Assembly (NCBI GenBank): GCA_014360465.1 | Contig: JACIXQ010000005.1 | Span: 1 to 55,233, forward strand | Direction: 5' to 3' | From: a bacterium | GTDB taxonomy: Bacteria > Armatimonadota > JACIXR01 | Length of the DNA: 55,233 bases | Shown here: positions 42,963 through 51,666 of the stretch, one piece after another | Layout: the number at the start of each line of letters is the position of its first letter | How positions within the stretch are numbered: the stretch's first letter is position 1 | The notes under the pieces: generated by a model | Seen by the model: only the letters and a program-made list of their open reading frames with translations | Databases searched by the model: none | What the model was told of the DNA's origin: nothing | Translations under genes and position numbers: made by a program

Positions 42963-45143
42963 GTGGATAAACTCTTCACTATGCAATTTCTGCTTTTCAT
43001 CATACTATTGGGAGTGAGCGTTATGCCGGTAGAAAAATCTTTTGCAGAAGAAAAACCCTGGTATGAAAGATTCCTTGTTGGTATAGAGGTTGGTCCAACA
43101 GGAGCAAACGATAAAGACGACATCTATATGAGCAGAGCAAATGGTAAAGACATCGTCCAGAATGCACTTAAAGCTAATGCTCAATACCTTGTAATCTTTA
43201 TGAAGGACCAGAACTTCGCCTACTACAATTCCCATGTTGCCCGCAAATGTCCCCAGCTCAAGGAGAGGGACCTCCTAAAAGAAGTAATAGATGAAGCGAA
43301 GAAATATGGCTTACCCGTGCTCGCCTATGTCCAAGTGCAATATGATACTTCTTCCTGGCTCGCCCATCCCGAGTGGAGGATGAAGGACTGGGATGGGAAA
43401 GACCTTCCCGGACGCCTTTGCTACAACTCAGGCTATATTGAGTTCATCAAATCCATTCTTGAGGAACTTATGCAATACGATATAGCAGGCTTCCATATTG
43501 ATATGCTCGACTGGGGCTTCTTCCCTCCTTATGGATGTTGGTGCGAGAAATGTAGAGAAAAATTTAAGAAAGAGTACGGAAAAGATATGCCGAGAAGAAT
43601 CAACTGGGATGAAGATTGGGAAAAAGTGCTGGAATTCCGCTATAATTCCGACCAGCGATTCTGCCAGGAGCTCCAAAATTTTGTTAAATCCAAACGCCCC
43701 GAACTATCAGTGGATTTCAACTATCATGGTTATCCTCCTTTCTCTTGGTGGGAAGGACAACGCCCTGTGGGAAAGGCTAAAGATGGTGATTTTGTGACCG
43801 CTGAGGGATTGCCCTTCACATTTGGTCAGACAAATCCCAGCTTCCTCTCCCTTTTTATGAAAGGAGCTCGCCCTGATGGAAGAACACAGGGCGTGACATC
43901 GGTCGGCGTCTACGATTACCACGATTTCACCGTTCGTCCTACAGCTGAGCTTAAATGGGAAGTCTTCACATACCTCGCGCACGGAGCACTTTGCACCATA
44001 GTTGACAAAGCCTATTACGACGGTTCTCTCAATCCCCTAACCTACGCGAGATTGGGAGAAGTCTTCGGAGAAGCAATTGCTAAAAAGGAATATTTCGGAC
44101 ACAAACCCATTCCAGAGGTTGCCATCTATTTCTCGCTGAGGACAAGGGATTGGTTCGGGCGGGAGAACCCCCTCCCATATTTCTCAGCGGTCTGGGGAGC
44201 CCACAAAGCACTTAAGGAAGCCCATATTCCTATGTCAATTATTATGGATGAAGATATATCCCTTGAAAAACTCTCACAATTCCCCATCGTCTATCTTCCC
44301 AATACAGCCATCCTCACGGATAAGGAAATAGATATCTTCAAGGAATATGTGAAAAATGGAGGCAATCTTATAGCTACGGGATTCACTGCCTGCTACGATG
44401 AGTATGGCAACCCTTTGGATAAATGCAGATTGGAGGAAATTTTGGGAGCTAAACTGGTATCGTTTTTTACATCACATAACGATAATTACCTTCGTCTACC
44501 CAATGCTTTGGAGAATACAGAGGGTAAATTTCTTCTCCAAAATGTTGGTGCCGACTGGTTTATCCTTACTTATGGTCCAGTCGCCATCTTTCAGCCTAAA
44601 GAAGCGAGAGCTTATGGCGAGCTTCTCACGGCTTACCGTTCCCAGGATAATCCTTGGATGAACCATATGTCGGCGGAAAAGGTCGTCGGTCCTGCCGTTC
44701 TCGTTAGGGATTTTGGTCAAGGGAAAATAGTTTACCTCCCGTTCTCGCCAGACTCTGCCTTTGTTGGCAACTATAGAATGCCCGAGCATCGTAACCTCCT
44801 CATCAACATAATCCGTTATCTCAACCCCCACCCACCGATAATAATAGATGCTCCACCAAATATTGAAAGCGTTGTAACTAAGGATGAGAAGAATAATCGC
44901 CTTATCGTTCACTTCATTTGCTTCTGTGGAGCCCCAACTGTAGCTGCGGTTCCCTTTGTGGAAGGCAAAAGAACCCTCCCAAGCTTGATGGAAACTTGTA
45001 ATCCATATAAAGCGGAAATCACCATAAATCTCCCTTTCTCTTCCACATTCGCCCTCAGCCCTTCAACAATTTTGGAAAAAGAAGGAAACAAGATAAAAGC
45101 TCAGATAAATGATGTCCACGAAGTTGTGGTGATTCAGCTTTAA
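42963..45143 (+). CDS. Secreted GHL6-type hydrolase with GATase-like domain
   Basis: 726 residues from GTG 42963, ten bases after GGGAGGA; ATG 42981 in the same frame is the alternative, but its spacing to a ribosome binding site is poor. A signal peptide follows (LLFIILLGVSV, cleavage probably after FAEE region). The barrel has LPVLAYVQVQYDTSSWLAHPEW, GFHIDMLDWG and Cys192, Cys194, Cys197 in CWCEKCREKF. From about 430 a GATase-like trimerisation domain appears (IPMSIIMDEDISLEKLSQFPIVYLP, VKNGGNLIATGFTACYDEYG). It is a paralogue of the cytoplasmic protein at 33116-35230. Third gene of the cstA operon, four bases after the GH50-like gene. Substrate unknown. Confidence 0.78.
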   Translation: MDKLFTMQFLLFIILLGVSVMPVEKSFAEEKPWYERFLVGIEVGPTGANDKDDIYMSRANGKDIVQNALKANAQYLVIFMKDQNFAYYNSHVARKCPQLKERDLLKEVIDEAKKYGLPVLAYVQVQYDTSSWLAHPEWRMKDWDGKDLPGRLCYNSGYIEFIKSILEELMQYDIAGFHIDMLDWGFFPPYGCWCEKCREKFKKEYGKDMPRRINWDEDWEKVLEFRYNSDQRFCQELQNFVKSKRPELSVDFNYHGYPPFSWWEGQRPVGKAKDGDFVTAEGLPFTFGQTNPSFLSLFMKGARPDGRTQGVTSVGVYDYHDFTVRPTAELKWEVFTYLAHGALCTIVDKAYYDGSLNPLTYARLGEVFGEAIAKKEYFGHKPIPEVAIYFSLRTRDWFGRENPLPYFSAVWGAHKALKEAHIPMSIIMDEDISLEKLSQFPIVYLPNTAILTDKEIDIFKEYVKNGGNLIATGFTACYDEYGNPLDKCRLEEILGAKLVSFFTSHNDNYLRLPNALENTEGKFLLQNVGADWFILTYGPVAIFQPKEARAYGELLTAYRSQDNPWMNHMSAEKVVGPAVLVRDFGQGKIVYLPFSPDSAFVGNYRMPEHRNLLINIIRYLNPHPPIIIDAPPNIESVVTKDEKNNRLIVHFICFCGAPTVAAVPFVEGKRTLPSLMETCNPYKAEITINLPFSSTFALSPSTILEKEGNKIKAQINDVHEVVVIQL

Positions 45144-45150
45144 ACATCAT

Positions 45151-46863
45151 ATGCGTCTACCTTTCCTTTACTGCCTCTTAACACTGGTCCTTTTCTCCTT
45201 CGGAGAAACATATTCACCTCTAAGAGTAGGAGTTGTCTTCTTCCCACCTGATACGCCTGAGCAAGCTATAGCGGAACTTGAGAAGATAAAATCGGAAGGC
45301 TTCAACCAGATAGAGTATGCATCTTGGGTTTGGACTTTGCCCAAGCCAGGTTCAAAAATTGAGGAAATCGCAGAAACGGTCCTTAACTGGTGCGATAAAA
45401 ACAGTTTCCATTTTACCCTTATCCACAACATCCAGTATGGCTCGGCAGGAGAAGGAGGAACACTTGATGAGATATGGGAGAATCCCTCAAGAGTTTTTCC
45501 CTACCTTGAGGATTGGGTTAGAGTTCTTAAGGGACACCCCTCTGTGGACGGAATCATCTTAGGTAACGAAGTTTCTCCCACTATGGGCACACCCCTAACC
45601 GCACCAAAGCTCTGGCAAGGCTTCAGGCAGTATCTAAGAGAAATCTATAAAGATGATATCAGTAAATTGAACCTGAATTGGGGGACAAATTACAAGGAAT
45701 TTGCCGATATAGGAATACCACCAGAAGGCAGTGGCGGAAATGTAGATTTGCGGAGATTTTCCTACTTTGCTTTCGCCAGATTTTATAACTACATCGTGCG
45801 GGAATATCTGCGACCACAGTTGGGCGATAAGGAGTTCTCCTCAAAGACTCTTCTTGACCCATTCCTTCAGAGGGAACTTAGGGAATACAATATAGCTAAC
45901 TGGGACGATTTGCTCGCCGATTTTCCCCTCTGGCGGATAAAAGCTGTGGCTGATACAGTTAAGAAACCTCTTTATAATTCTGAGCTCCACCTCTATCATG
46001 ACGATTACAATTATGGCTCAAACGAATATATCGGACGCTACCGTTACTTTATGTCCGCTCTCCTCGGCGAATATGCAACTTCCAGTTTTTCCTGGGGAGG
46101 CTGGAACAAACCAGAGACAAAAAGAATTCATAAGGAGACTTTAAAGGCGATAAAAGACCTCTTCCGGTTGGAAAAGTATCAAAGAGCACTACATTCACTT
46201 AAACCTCAAATCGGCGTTTTGCTAACGGAAACCAATTTTTATATCCCTCATTTCCCCGATTCGGAAGCAAAACATCCCTTGGCACTCCTTTACGCTTATC
46301 TTGGAACCACAGGCGTCGCCTGGTCCTACATCCTTGAGGATGACCTCACCGAATTCCGCCTACCTTACTTAATAGTATGGTCCAAAGGTTTAAAAAGAGA
46401 GACAGCAGAAAAATTGATAGCTTTACCACGCTCCATCCGGATATTCTACATAGAAAAGGCACCCGAATTTGATGAATACGGTAGCCCCCTGCCAACCGAT
46501 ATCAAAGAGAAACTCAAGAAAAGGGGAATAGTCATAAGTTCACCCGAAAAAATCTGTGATTTTCTTCCATTTAACAAGGGGAAGGGACCCTATGGTGAGG
46601 TCGTGGAAGTCCCCTATTTATGGTGGTCTCCCGAACGAGGACACTTCACTTACAAAGTTCCCTATGCCAAGCTGGAGGTCAAAAGAATGAAACTGCAGAA
46701 GGGCGAACTGCTGTGCATAATAAACAATACAAAGGAAGAAATTTCCGCTCCTTTACCAGTTAACAAGCACAATATTTGGAACCTCGTCAAGGAAGAAAAA
46801 GTGGAAAATACATCAAGCTATAAATTCCACCCTTTAGAGGTTACCCTCTTCCTTGTCGATTAA
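45151..46863 (+). CDS. Secreted GH42-like (clan GH-A) hydrolase
   Basis: 570 residues with a signal peptide (MRLPFLYCLLTLVLFSFG). The barrel opens with GVVFFPPDTPEQAIAELEKIKSEGFNQIEY. Glu140 in GIILGNEVS is a proper Asn-Glu acid/base and Glu278 in PLYNSELHLY is a fitting nucleophile, the layout of GH42 and its clan. KLNLNWGTNYKEFADIGIPPEG is the GH42 segment also seen in two other proteins of the island. The C-terminal third is a shortened GATase-like domain and a beta-sandwich. It starts seven bases after the preceding gene and ends the operon. The 3' end overlaps the convergent thyX by 30 bases. Probable beta-galactosidase or related exo-enzyme. Confidence 0.82.
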   Translation: MRLPFLYCLLTLVLFSFGETYSPLRVGVVFFPPDTPEQAIAELEKIKSEGFNQIEYASWVWTLPKPGSKIEEIAETVLNWCDKNSFHFTLIHNIQYGSAGEGGTLDEIWENPSRVFPYLEDWVRVLKGHPSVDGIILGNEVSPTMGTPLTAPKLWQGFRQYLREIYKDDISKLNLNWGTNYKEFADIGIPPEGSGGNVDLRRFSYFAFARFYNYIVREYLRPQLGDKEFSSKTLLDPFLQRELREYNIANWDDLLADFPLWRIKAVADTVKKPLYNSELHLYHDDYNYGSNEYIGRYRYFMSALLGEYATSSFSWGGWNKPETKRIHKETLKAIKDLFRLEKYQRALHSLKPQIGVLLTETNFYIPHFPDSEAKHPLALLYAYLGTTGVAWSYILEDDLTEFRLPYLIVWSKGLKRETAEKLIALPRSIRIFYIEKAPEFDEYGSPLPTDIKEKLKKRGIVISSPEKICDFLPFNKGKGPYGEVVEVPYLWWSPERGHFTYKVPYAKLEVKRMKLQKGELLCIINNTKEEISAPLPVNKHNIWNLVKEEKVENTSSYKFHPLEVTLFLVD

Positions 46864-47586
46864 TCTCCGGGATAATACATCCTCCTTGAGTGGATACTTC
46901 CCACAACTGAATTTTTTCCCCTCAGGACAATAGCCAAGATGAACACACTTCGCCCCTGCATTATCAAATACAGCTGGAAGATATTCTTTGCAAATAGCGA
47001 GCATTCTATTGGCAAGCTCCCTTATTTCCCATTGTGCCCGCGCACAACATCTTTCCCTAAAGAAATGGAGGAGTTCCCGAACATTCATAGTTACGACTAT
47101 CTTCGTCTCCACAGCTTGAGGAAGGACGAAACGGGCATCCTCGCTCGCTTCCTTTCCCTTTATTCTCTCCAGGCGTTCCCTTATCTTTCTGTACCCTACC
47201 TTTATCTCCTCCATTAATCTCAGGAATTCCTCCCTTGCCACCTCATCAGCTTCTATGGAAGGTGGGATAATGAAATCAAAATCGTCCATCTTCACAAACC
47301 TCTGGCTTTGCTGAGAATAGGAGGCAATTCTGTGCCTGACCAGCTGATGGGTCAAAACTCGAGAGACACCTTCAATTGCAAATGTAAACTTAACATGCTC
47401 AAGAGGACTCTCGTGTCCCGCTTGAATCAATCTTCTCACGAACTCCTCCATTTTCTTTTCATCGGTTTCATTTTTGAACTCAATAGCAAACTTATCCGAA
47501 TAGCACTGCTTTCCCGCCGCATAAATCACAGCGAGAGCATCGGGCATCACATCAAGGAGTTGAACATTCATCTTCGCCTTGCCCAT
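46834..47586 (-). CDS. thyX: FAD-dependent thymidylate synthase ThyX
   Basis: Makes dTMP from dUMP with methylene-tetrahydrofolate and FAD. 250 residues. The ThyX motif lies at 84-96 as RHRIASYSQQSQR, with the supporting segments SPLEHVKFTFAIEGVSRVLTHQLVRH and the C-terminal NVRELLHFFRERCCARAQWEIRELA. TATAAT at 47594-47599 on the minus strand lies seven bases before the ATG, suggesting a leaderless mRNA. The gene faces the cstA operon and overlaps its last gene at the 3' end. ThyX rather than ThyA is frequent in thermophiles and in candidate phyla. Confidence 0.96.
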   Translation of the reverse strand: MGKAKMNVQLLDVMPDALAVIYAAGKQCYSDKFAIEFKNETDEKKMEEFVRRLIQAGHESPLEHVKFTFAIEGVSRVLTHQLVRHRIASYSQQSQRFVKMDDFDFIIPPSIEADEVAREEFLRLMEEIKVGYRKIRERLERIKGKEASEDARFVLPQAVETKIVVTMNVRELLHFFRERCCARAQWEIRELANRMLAICKEYLPAVFDNAGAKCVHLGYCPEGKKFSCGKYPLKEDVLSRRLIDKEEGNL

Positions 47587-47593
47587 ACATCAT

Positions 47594-47599
47594 ATTATA
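47594..47599 (-). promoter_or_regulatory. -10 box of thyX, leaderless spacing
   Basis: Consensus TATAAT on the minus strand, seven bases upstream of the thyX ATG, exactly where transcription would begin. The -35 region (TTTCTT at 17-base spacing) is weak. Confidence 0.5.
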
Positions 47600-47827
47600 C
47601 ATATCGGATTCCTCAGAAGAAAGCATTATACGCGATGTTGAATTCATTTCTCCATATTTGCCTATATTCAGGCAATCGGATTCAAAATTTAAGCACCATC
47701 AAAGTTTCTTTTGTAGTCTAATAGTTCCCGATATCTTTCTAAAACTTTTAAACAACTTTACCATTCTCAAGATGAATTGGAACAATCTGCTTCAACAAAA
47801 GTCTAAAGAATAGGGAGGCGAGTTTCT

Positions 47828-48640
47828 ACGAATTACCCAGCGCTTAAAGGTCATTTCAAATCAATTTGCTATGGTGCGCTCGCTCTACTTCTTTTCTCGC
47901 TCGCAATCGCTCTCAGGCAAATGGCAACGAGTACACCCATCCCCGCAAAAGCGATTGAGATAATAGACAAAATGGAAACAAAGCTATCGGGTAAAAACCT
48001 TTTAGTAGTGCTCAAAAACGAGGAGGGAAAGAAACGATTTACAAGATTGAAAGGTCCTTTGCCCAATGAGGAGAAGCTAATCATTGATGTTTCTGGCAAG
48101 ATAAAACAGGAAAGCAGGCTTTATATAGAGGGGAAAATCAGTCCGCTTATACAAGGGGGAAAGGTTTTCAGGGACGAAAAAGGCAGGTTGATATCTTATT
48201 CTGCCCTTCAACCCACTATTAACCTCTACGATGGGAAGTATCACTGGATTTACACTCCCTATGATAATAAATTCATTAAACGAGAAAAAGGCAGAGATTT
48301 CGCGAAGGTAATGAGGAGGTTTTTCCTTTCGGGCTTTGTCCCTTTAAAAGAGAATCTTATAGAAGCTCTACCTATAATTGAGAAGATAGAAGTAAAAAAG
48401 ACGAAATATGAGGGCAAAGAATCCTTTTTAATGACATTTTATATACAAAAGAAAAACAAAGCGAGATACTGGATTGATGCCAAGAAATATCTTCCCCTTC
48501 AAAGCGAGTTTGAAACGAAAGAAAAAAGCGGAACATATATTATCCGTCGTAAAGTGCTGAAGATTAAGATAAATCCAAATCTACCTCCCGATGTCTTCGT
48601 ATTCACTCCGCCGAGAGGAGCTAAGCCCGAAATTCTCTGA
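47828..48640 (+). CDS. LolA-like secreted outer-membrane lipoprotein carrier-type protein
   Basis: The ATG at 47921 gives 239 residues but no ribosome binding site or signal. Reading the same frame upstream gives a signal peptide (LKGHFKSICYGALALLLF, then SLAIALRQ) back to an ACG codon at 47828, which has AGGGAGG nine bases before it. No ATG, GTG or TTG occurs in frame before a stop near 47804. I therefore propose 47828 as the start, either a rare ACG start or a former ATG. The mature protein (about 240 residues) has the LolA/LolB-like pattern: an amphipathic helix, beta strands with YDGKYHWIYTPYDNKF, and RYWIDAKKYLPLQSEFETKEKSGTYIIRRKVLKIKINPNLPPDVF. It probably carries lipoproteins or lipids across the periplasm. 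Confidence 0.7.
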   Translation, partial: TNYPALKGHFKSICYGALALLLFSLAIALRQMATSTPIPAKAIEIIDKMETKLSGKNLLVVLKNEEGKKRFTRLKGPLPNEEKLIIDVSGKIKQESRLYIEGKISPLIQGGKVFRDEKGRLISYSALQPTINLYDGKYHWIYTPYDNKFIKREKGRDFAKVMRRFFLSGFVPLKENLIEALPIIEKIEVKKTKYEGKESFLMTFYIQKKNKARYWIDAKKYLPLQSEFETKEKSGTYIIRRKVLKIKINPNLPPDVFVFTPPRGAKPEIL

Positions 48641-48751
48641 ATAACAACAGAGAAATTTCTAAAGATTATAAAGTATAAATTTGTATATATTTTGGCTAAA
48701 ATCTTTTACAAAAATGTTTGCCTAAAGACCAACATTCAATTTCTTAAAGAA

Positions 48752-48781
48752 TTGGACAATTTTTCCCTTTAGATGTAAAAT
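48752..48781 (+). promoter_or_regulatory. Promoter of def, probable leaderless start
   Basis: TTGGAC (48752-48757), an 18-base spacer and TAAAAT (48776-48781). The def ATG at 48792 lies ten bases after it with no Shine-Dalgarno sequence. Confidence 0.5.
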
Positions 48782-48791
48782 TTATAAAACA

Positions 48792-49283
48792 ATGCGAAGG
48801 GAAATCCTCACGCTCGGCGCCCCCATATTGAGGGAGAAAGCTAAGCCAGTCCGCAAATATGACGCAAACCTGAAAAAGCTCATTGAAGATATGATTGAGA
48901 CTATGAAATCGGCAAATGGGCTCGGGCTGGCAGCTCCCCAAATAGGCATATCCCAGCGAGTGATAGTGGTCCTTCAGGATGACGATTCACCACTTCCTCT
49001 CGTCAATCCTCAAATCGTCTACGCCGAAGGTCTGGACGAAGGAGAAGAAGGTTGCTTAAGCATACCAAATCTCTTTGGCATAGTTCCCCGCCCTTGGTTC
49101 GTAAAAGTAACGGGATATAACCCCAAGGGAAAACAAGTGAAAGTAGAAGCGGAGGGATTACTCGCAAGAGCTCTTTGCCATGAGATAGACCATCTGGATG
49201 GAATTCTTTTCATAGATAAAGCCTACCCAAATACCCTCTACTGGGCTGAACAAGGAGAAGCAAAGGAGACATCGGCAAAATAA
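48792..49283 (+). CDS. def: Peptide deformylase
   Basis: Removes the formyl group from nascent N-terminal methionine. 163 residues with all three motifs: GLGLAAPQIG (43-52), EEGCLS with metal ligand Cys88, and HEIDHLDG with His130, Glu131 and His134. It starts a def-fmt-ydjC operon: fmt begins one base after its stop. A short basic C-terminus ends it. The promoter and absent ribosome binding site suggest a leaderless transcript. Confidence 0.96.
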   Translation: MRREILTLGAPILREKAKPVRKYDANLKKLIEDMIETMKSANGLGLAAPQIGISQRVIVVLQDDDSPLPLVNPQIVYAEGLDEGEEGCLSIPNLFGIVPRPWFVKVTGYNPKGKQVKVEAEGLLARALCHEIDHLDGILFIDKAYPNTLYWAEQGEAKETSAK

Positions 49284-49284
49284 A

Positions 49285-50208
49285 ATGCGTGTAATTTTTT
49301 GGGGAACCCCTCACTGGGCTTTGTACCCATTGGAGGCGATTAATGAAAAGGAAGAGTTGATCGCCGTTGTTTGCCAACCTGACAAACCCGCGGGAAGAGG
49401 CTTAAAACTTCAAACTCCACCCACCAAGGAATTTGCCCTATCAAAAGGAATTCCAGTATTTCAACCTGACAAGCTAAAGGACGAAACCTTCATTGAAAAG
49501 CTCAGAGAACTTTCCCCAGATCTCTGCGTTATTTGTGCCTATGGCAAATACATACCACCGGAAATCCTTGACATTCCTCAATTTGGCTTTTTGAATCTTC
49601 ATCCGAGTCTACTTCCTCGCTGGCGAGGAGCGGACCCAATAAGATGGACGATATTGGCAGGAGACGAGAAAACGGGGGTGACAATCCATTATGCAAGCGA
49701 GAAGATGGACGCAGGCGATATAATCCTCCAAAAGGAAATCCCCGTCTTGCCAAGGGATACTTATGGCTCCTTAGCAGAGCGTCTATTCAGAGAGGGAACT
49801 AACCTCCTTCTTGAAGCTATTGAGCTGATAAAGGAAGGAAAGGCTCCACGCTTTCCCCAAAATGAAAGCGAAGCAACTTACGCCCCTTTATTGAAGAGCG
49901 ACGATTTCCTGATAGATTGGCAGGCACCAGCAGAAAAAATAGACAGGCTTGTGAGGGCAGGCAACCCTACGCCTGGTGCATTTACATTTCTTCGTGGTAA
50001 AAGATTGAAGATATGGGATTGCAGAATCGTTGAAGGAAAACAGGCAAACGCAGGCGAGATTATCGGCGTGGAGAGAGAAGGAATTCGCGTCGGCTGTGGA
50101 AAAGATGCCCTCCTTATTAGGTCATTACAGATGGAAGGCAAAAATAGCTTAAGCGGGGAAGAATTTGCCCGGGGATACAGGATAAAAGAGGGAGAGGTAC
50201 TCGGCTAA
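49285..50208 (+). CDS. fmt: Methionyl-tRNA formyltransferase
   Basis: Formylates initiator Met-tRNA with 10-formyl-tetrahydrofolate. 307 residues: N-terminal formyltransferase domain with Asn104 and His106 in LNLHPSLLPRWRGADPI, and Asp142 in MDAGDII; C-terminal OB-like domain (about 205-305). It lies in the conserved def-fmt pair. The next gene starts one base after its stop. Confidence 0.96.
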   Translation: MRVIFWGTPHWALYPLEAINEKEELIAVVCQPDKPAGRGLKLQTPPTKEFALSKGIPVFQPDKLKDETFIEKLRELSPDLCVICAYGKYIPPEILDIPQFGFLNLHPSLLPRWRGADPIRWTILAGDEKTGVTIHYASEKMDAGDIILQKEIPVLPRDTYGSLAERLFREGTNLLLEAIELIKEGKAPRFPQNESEATYAPLLKSDDFLIDWQAPAEKIDRLVRAGNPTPGAFTFLRGKRLKIWDCRIVEGKQANAGEIIGVEREGIRVGCGKDALLIRSLQMEGKNSLSGEEFARGYRIKEGEVLG

Positions 50209-50209
50209 A

Positions 50210-51097
50210 ATGGCATCGCATCTTTCCCTTAACGAAATCCTTGGATTTTCCCCCGAGGACAAATTGCTCATCGTCCACGCTGACGATGTTGGGATGTGCT
50301 GTTCTGCTAACCTCGCTACAGTAGATGCGATGAAGAACGGACTCGTCACGAGTGGTTCAATTATGGTGCCCTGCCCCTGGTTTCCTCATATCGCAAAAAT
50401 CTACAGGGATGACCCATCCCTTGATTTTGGTATCCATCTTACTCATACTTGTGAATGGGATAATTATCGCTGGGGTCCCGTAGCGGAAAGAACGCTGGTG
50501 CGTGGTTTGATAGATGAGGAGGGATTTCTGTGGCGAGATATAATGAATGTCTACAAACATTCCAATTTAAAAGAAGCGGAAATTGAAGCACGCGCCCAAA
50601 TAGAGAAGGCAATATCATTTGGTATTGACATAACCCATATTGATTCCCATATGGGAACTCTTCAATACAATCTGGAATATTGGGAAGTTTATATCAAGCT
50701 CGCAGAAGAATACGATTTGCCCTTGAGAATGGGCACCCCTGAACTGGAAGCGAAATTGGGAGGTGCCCACCTTCGTCCTCTTCTCAAGGAAAAAGGCATT
50801 CTCTTTCCCGATAGATTAATCATAGAGGAAAGAGGAAGAAACGAATCTTTAAAGGATTATTATACGAGGATTCTGAAAAACCTCCAGCCTGGTGTTACCG
50901 AGCTATTTATTCACCCAGCTCTACCAACCGAAGAATTGAAAAACATCACAGGCAGTTGGGAAGCAAGAGCGATGGAATATAACCTTTTCAGATGGGATGA
51001 AGATATCAAAAAGATTATCGAGCAAGAAGGGATTAGGTTAATAGGCTATCGGACTATTCGCGATGCCCAACGCTCTCTTAGAAAGCTCCAGTCTTAA
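50210..51097 (+). CDS. YdjC/ChbG family carbohydrate deacetylase
   Basis: 295 residues. The metal-binding pattern of the family is clear: HADDVG with Asp25-Asp26 near the N-terminus, His76 in FGIHLT and the HIDSHMG motif (His143, Asp145, His147). Studied ChbG proteins deacetylate chitooligosaccharides; other members act on further N-acetylated sugars or are part of glycan and membrane-lipid pathways. No signal peptide. Location after fmt suggests cotranscription but not a shared function. A gap of 133 bases with the ssb promoter follows. Confidence 0.88.
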   Translation: MASHLSLNEILGFSPEDKLLIVHADDVGMCCSANLATVDAMKNGLVTSGSIMVPCPWFPHIAKIYRDDPSLDFGIHLTHTCEWDNYRWGPVAERTLVRGLIDEEGFLWRDIMNVYKHSNLKEAEIEARAQIEKAISFGIDITHIDSHMGTLQYNLEYWEVYIKLAEEYDLPLRMGTPELEAKLGGAHLRPLLKEKGILFPDRLIIEERGRNESLKDYYTRILKNLQPGVTELFIHPALPTEELKNITGSWEARAMEYNLFRWDEDIKKIIEQEGIRLIGYRTIRDAQRSLRKLQS

Positions 51098-51164
51098 GAG
51101 AAGCATTGGTAGTGGGAAAGAATATATCTGAGACGGGTCAAATATGTTAGAGAATTAGGAAGAT

Positions 51165-51193
51165 TTGACTAACTCGGGATTTCCTTTTATTAT
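51165..51193 (+). promoter_or_regulatory. Promoter of the ssb-rpsR operon
   Basis: TTGACT (51165-51170), a 17-base spacer and TATTAT (51188-51193). It gives a leader of about 30 bases with a GAGGAAG ribosome binding site before the ssb ATG at 51231, so it is not leaderless. Confidence 0.65.
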
Positions 51194-51230
51194 TTTAACA
51201 AAATGAAGACAAAGAGAGGAAGAAAGACCA

Positions 51231-51650
51231 ATGTTTTATAACAGGGTAATACTTATAGGGAGAATTGCCACTGACCCCGTGAGGAGATATACTCCTGCGG
51301 GGACAGCGGTGACCAATTTCCGCTTGGCAGTGGGGCGACCTTCTCCAGCACCAGATGGGAAAGACACGGATTTCTTTACCATCGTCGCCTGGCGGGAATT
51401 AGCCGAACGGATTGCCAATGCGGAAAAAGGTAGGTTGGTGTGCGTTGAGGGACGCCTGCGGGAACGCAGCTGGATAGGGAGAGATGGCACAAGAAAACGG
51501 ACTGTTGAGGTGTTCGCCGATGCTTTTCGCTTCTTAGATAAAGCTCCCCAGCCAGCAACGCCCTCCGAGGAATATGTTCCTGAGGAGGAGATAGAAATAG
51601 ACGATAACCTTCATATAATTGAGGAAGAAGGATTAGAAGATATACCCTAA
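51231..51650 (+). CDS. ssb: Single-stranded DNA-binding protein
   Basis: 139 residues. OB-fold signatures are NRVILIGRIATDPVRRYTPAGTAVTNFRLAVGRP, FFTIVAWRELAERI, and VCVEGRLRERSWIGRDGTRKRTVEV. The acidic tail (EEYVPEEEIEIDDNLHIIEE) ends LEDIP. Most bacterial SSBs end in Asp-Asp-Ile-Pro-Phe; here the final phenylalanine, which normally docks partner proteins, is missing. rpsR follows after 16 bases. The usual upstream partner rpsF is not present. Confidence 0.94.
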   Translation: MFYNRVILIGRIATDPVRRYTPAGTAVTNFRLAVGRPSPAPDGKDTDFFTIVAWRELAERIANAEKGRLVCVEGRLRERSWIGRDGTRKRTVEVFADAFRFLDKAPQPATPSEEYVPEEEIEIDDNLHIIEEEGLEDIP

Positions 51651-51666
51651 GAAAGGAGGATTATAA

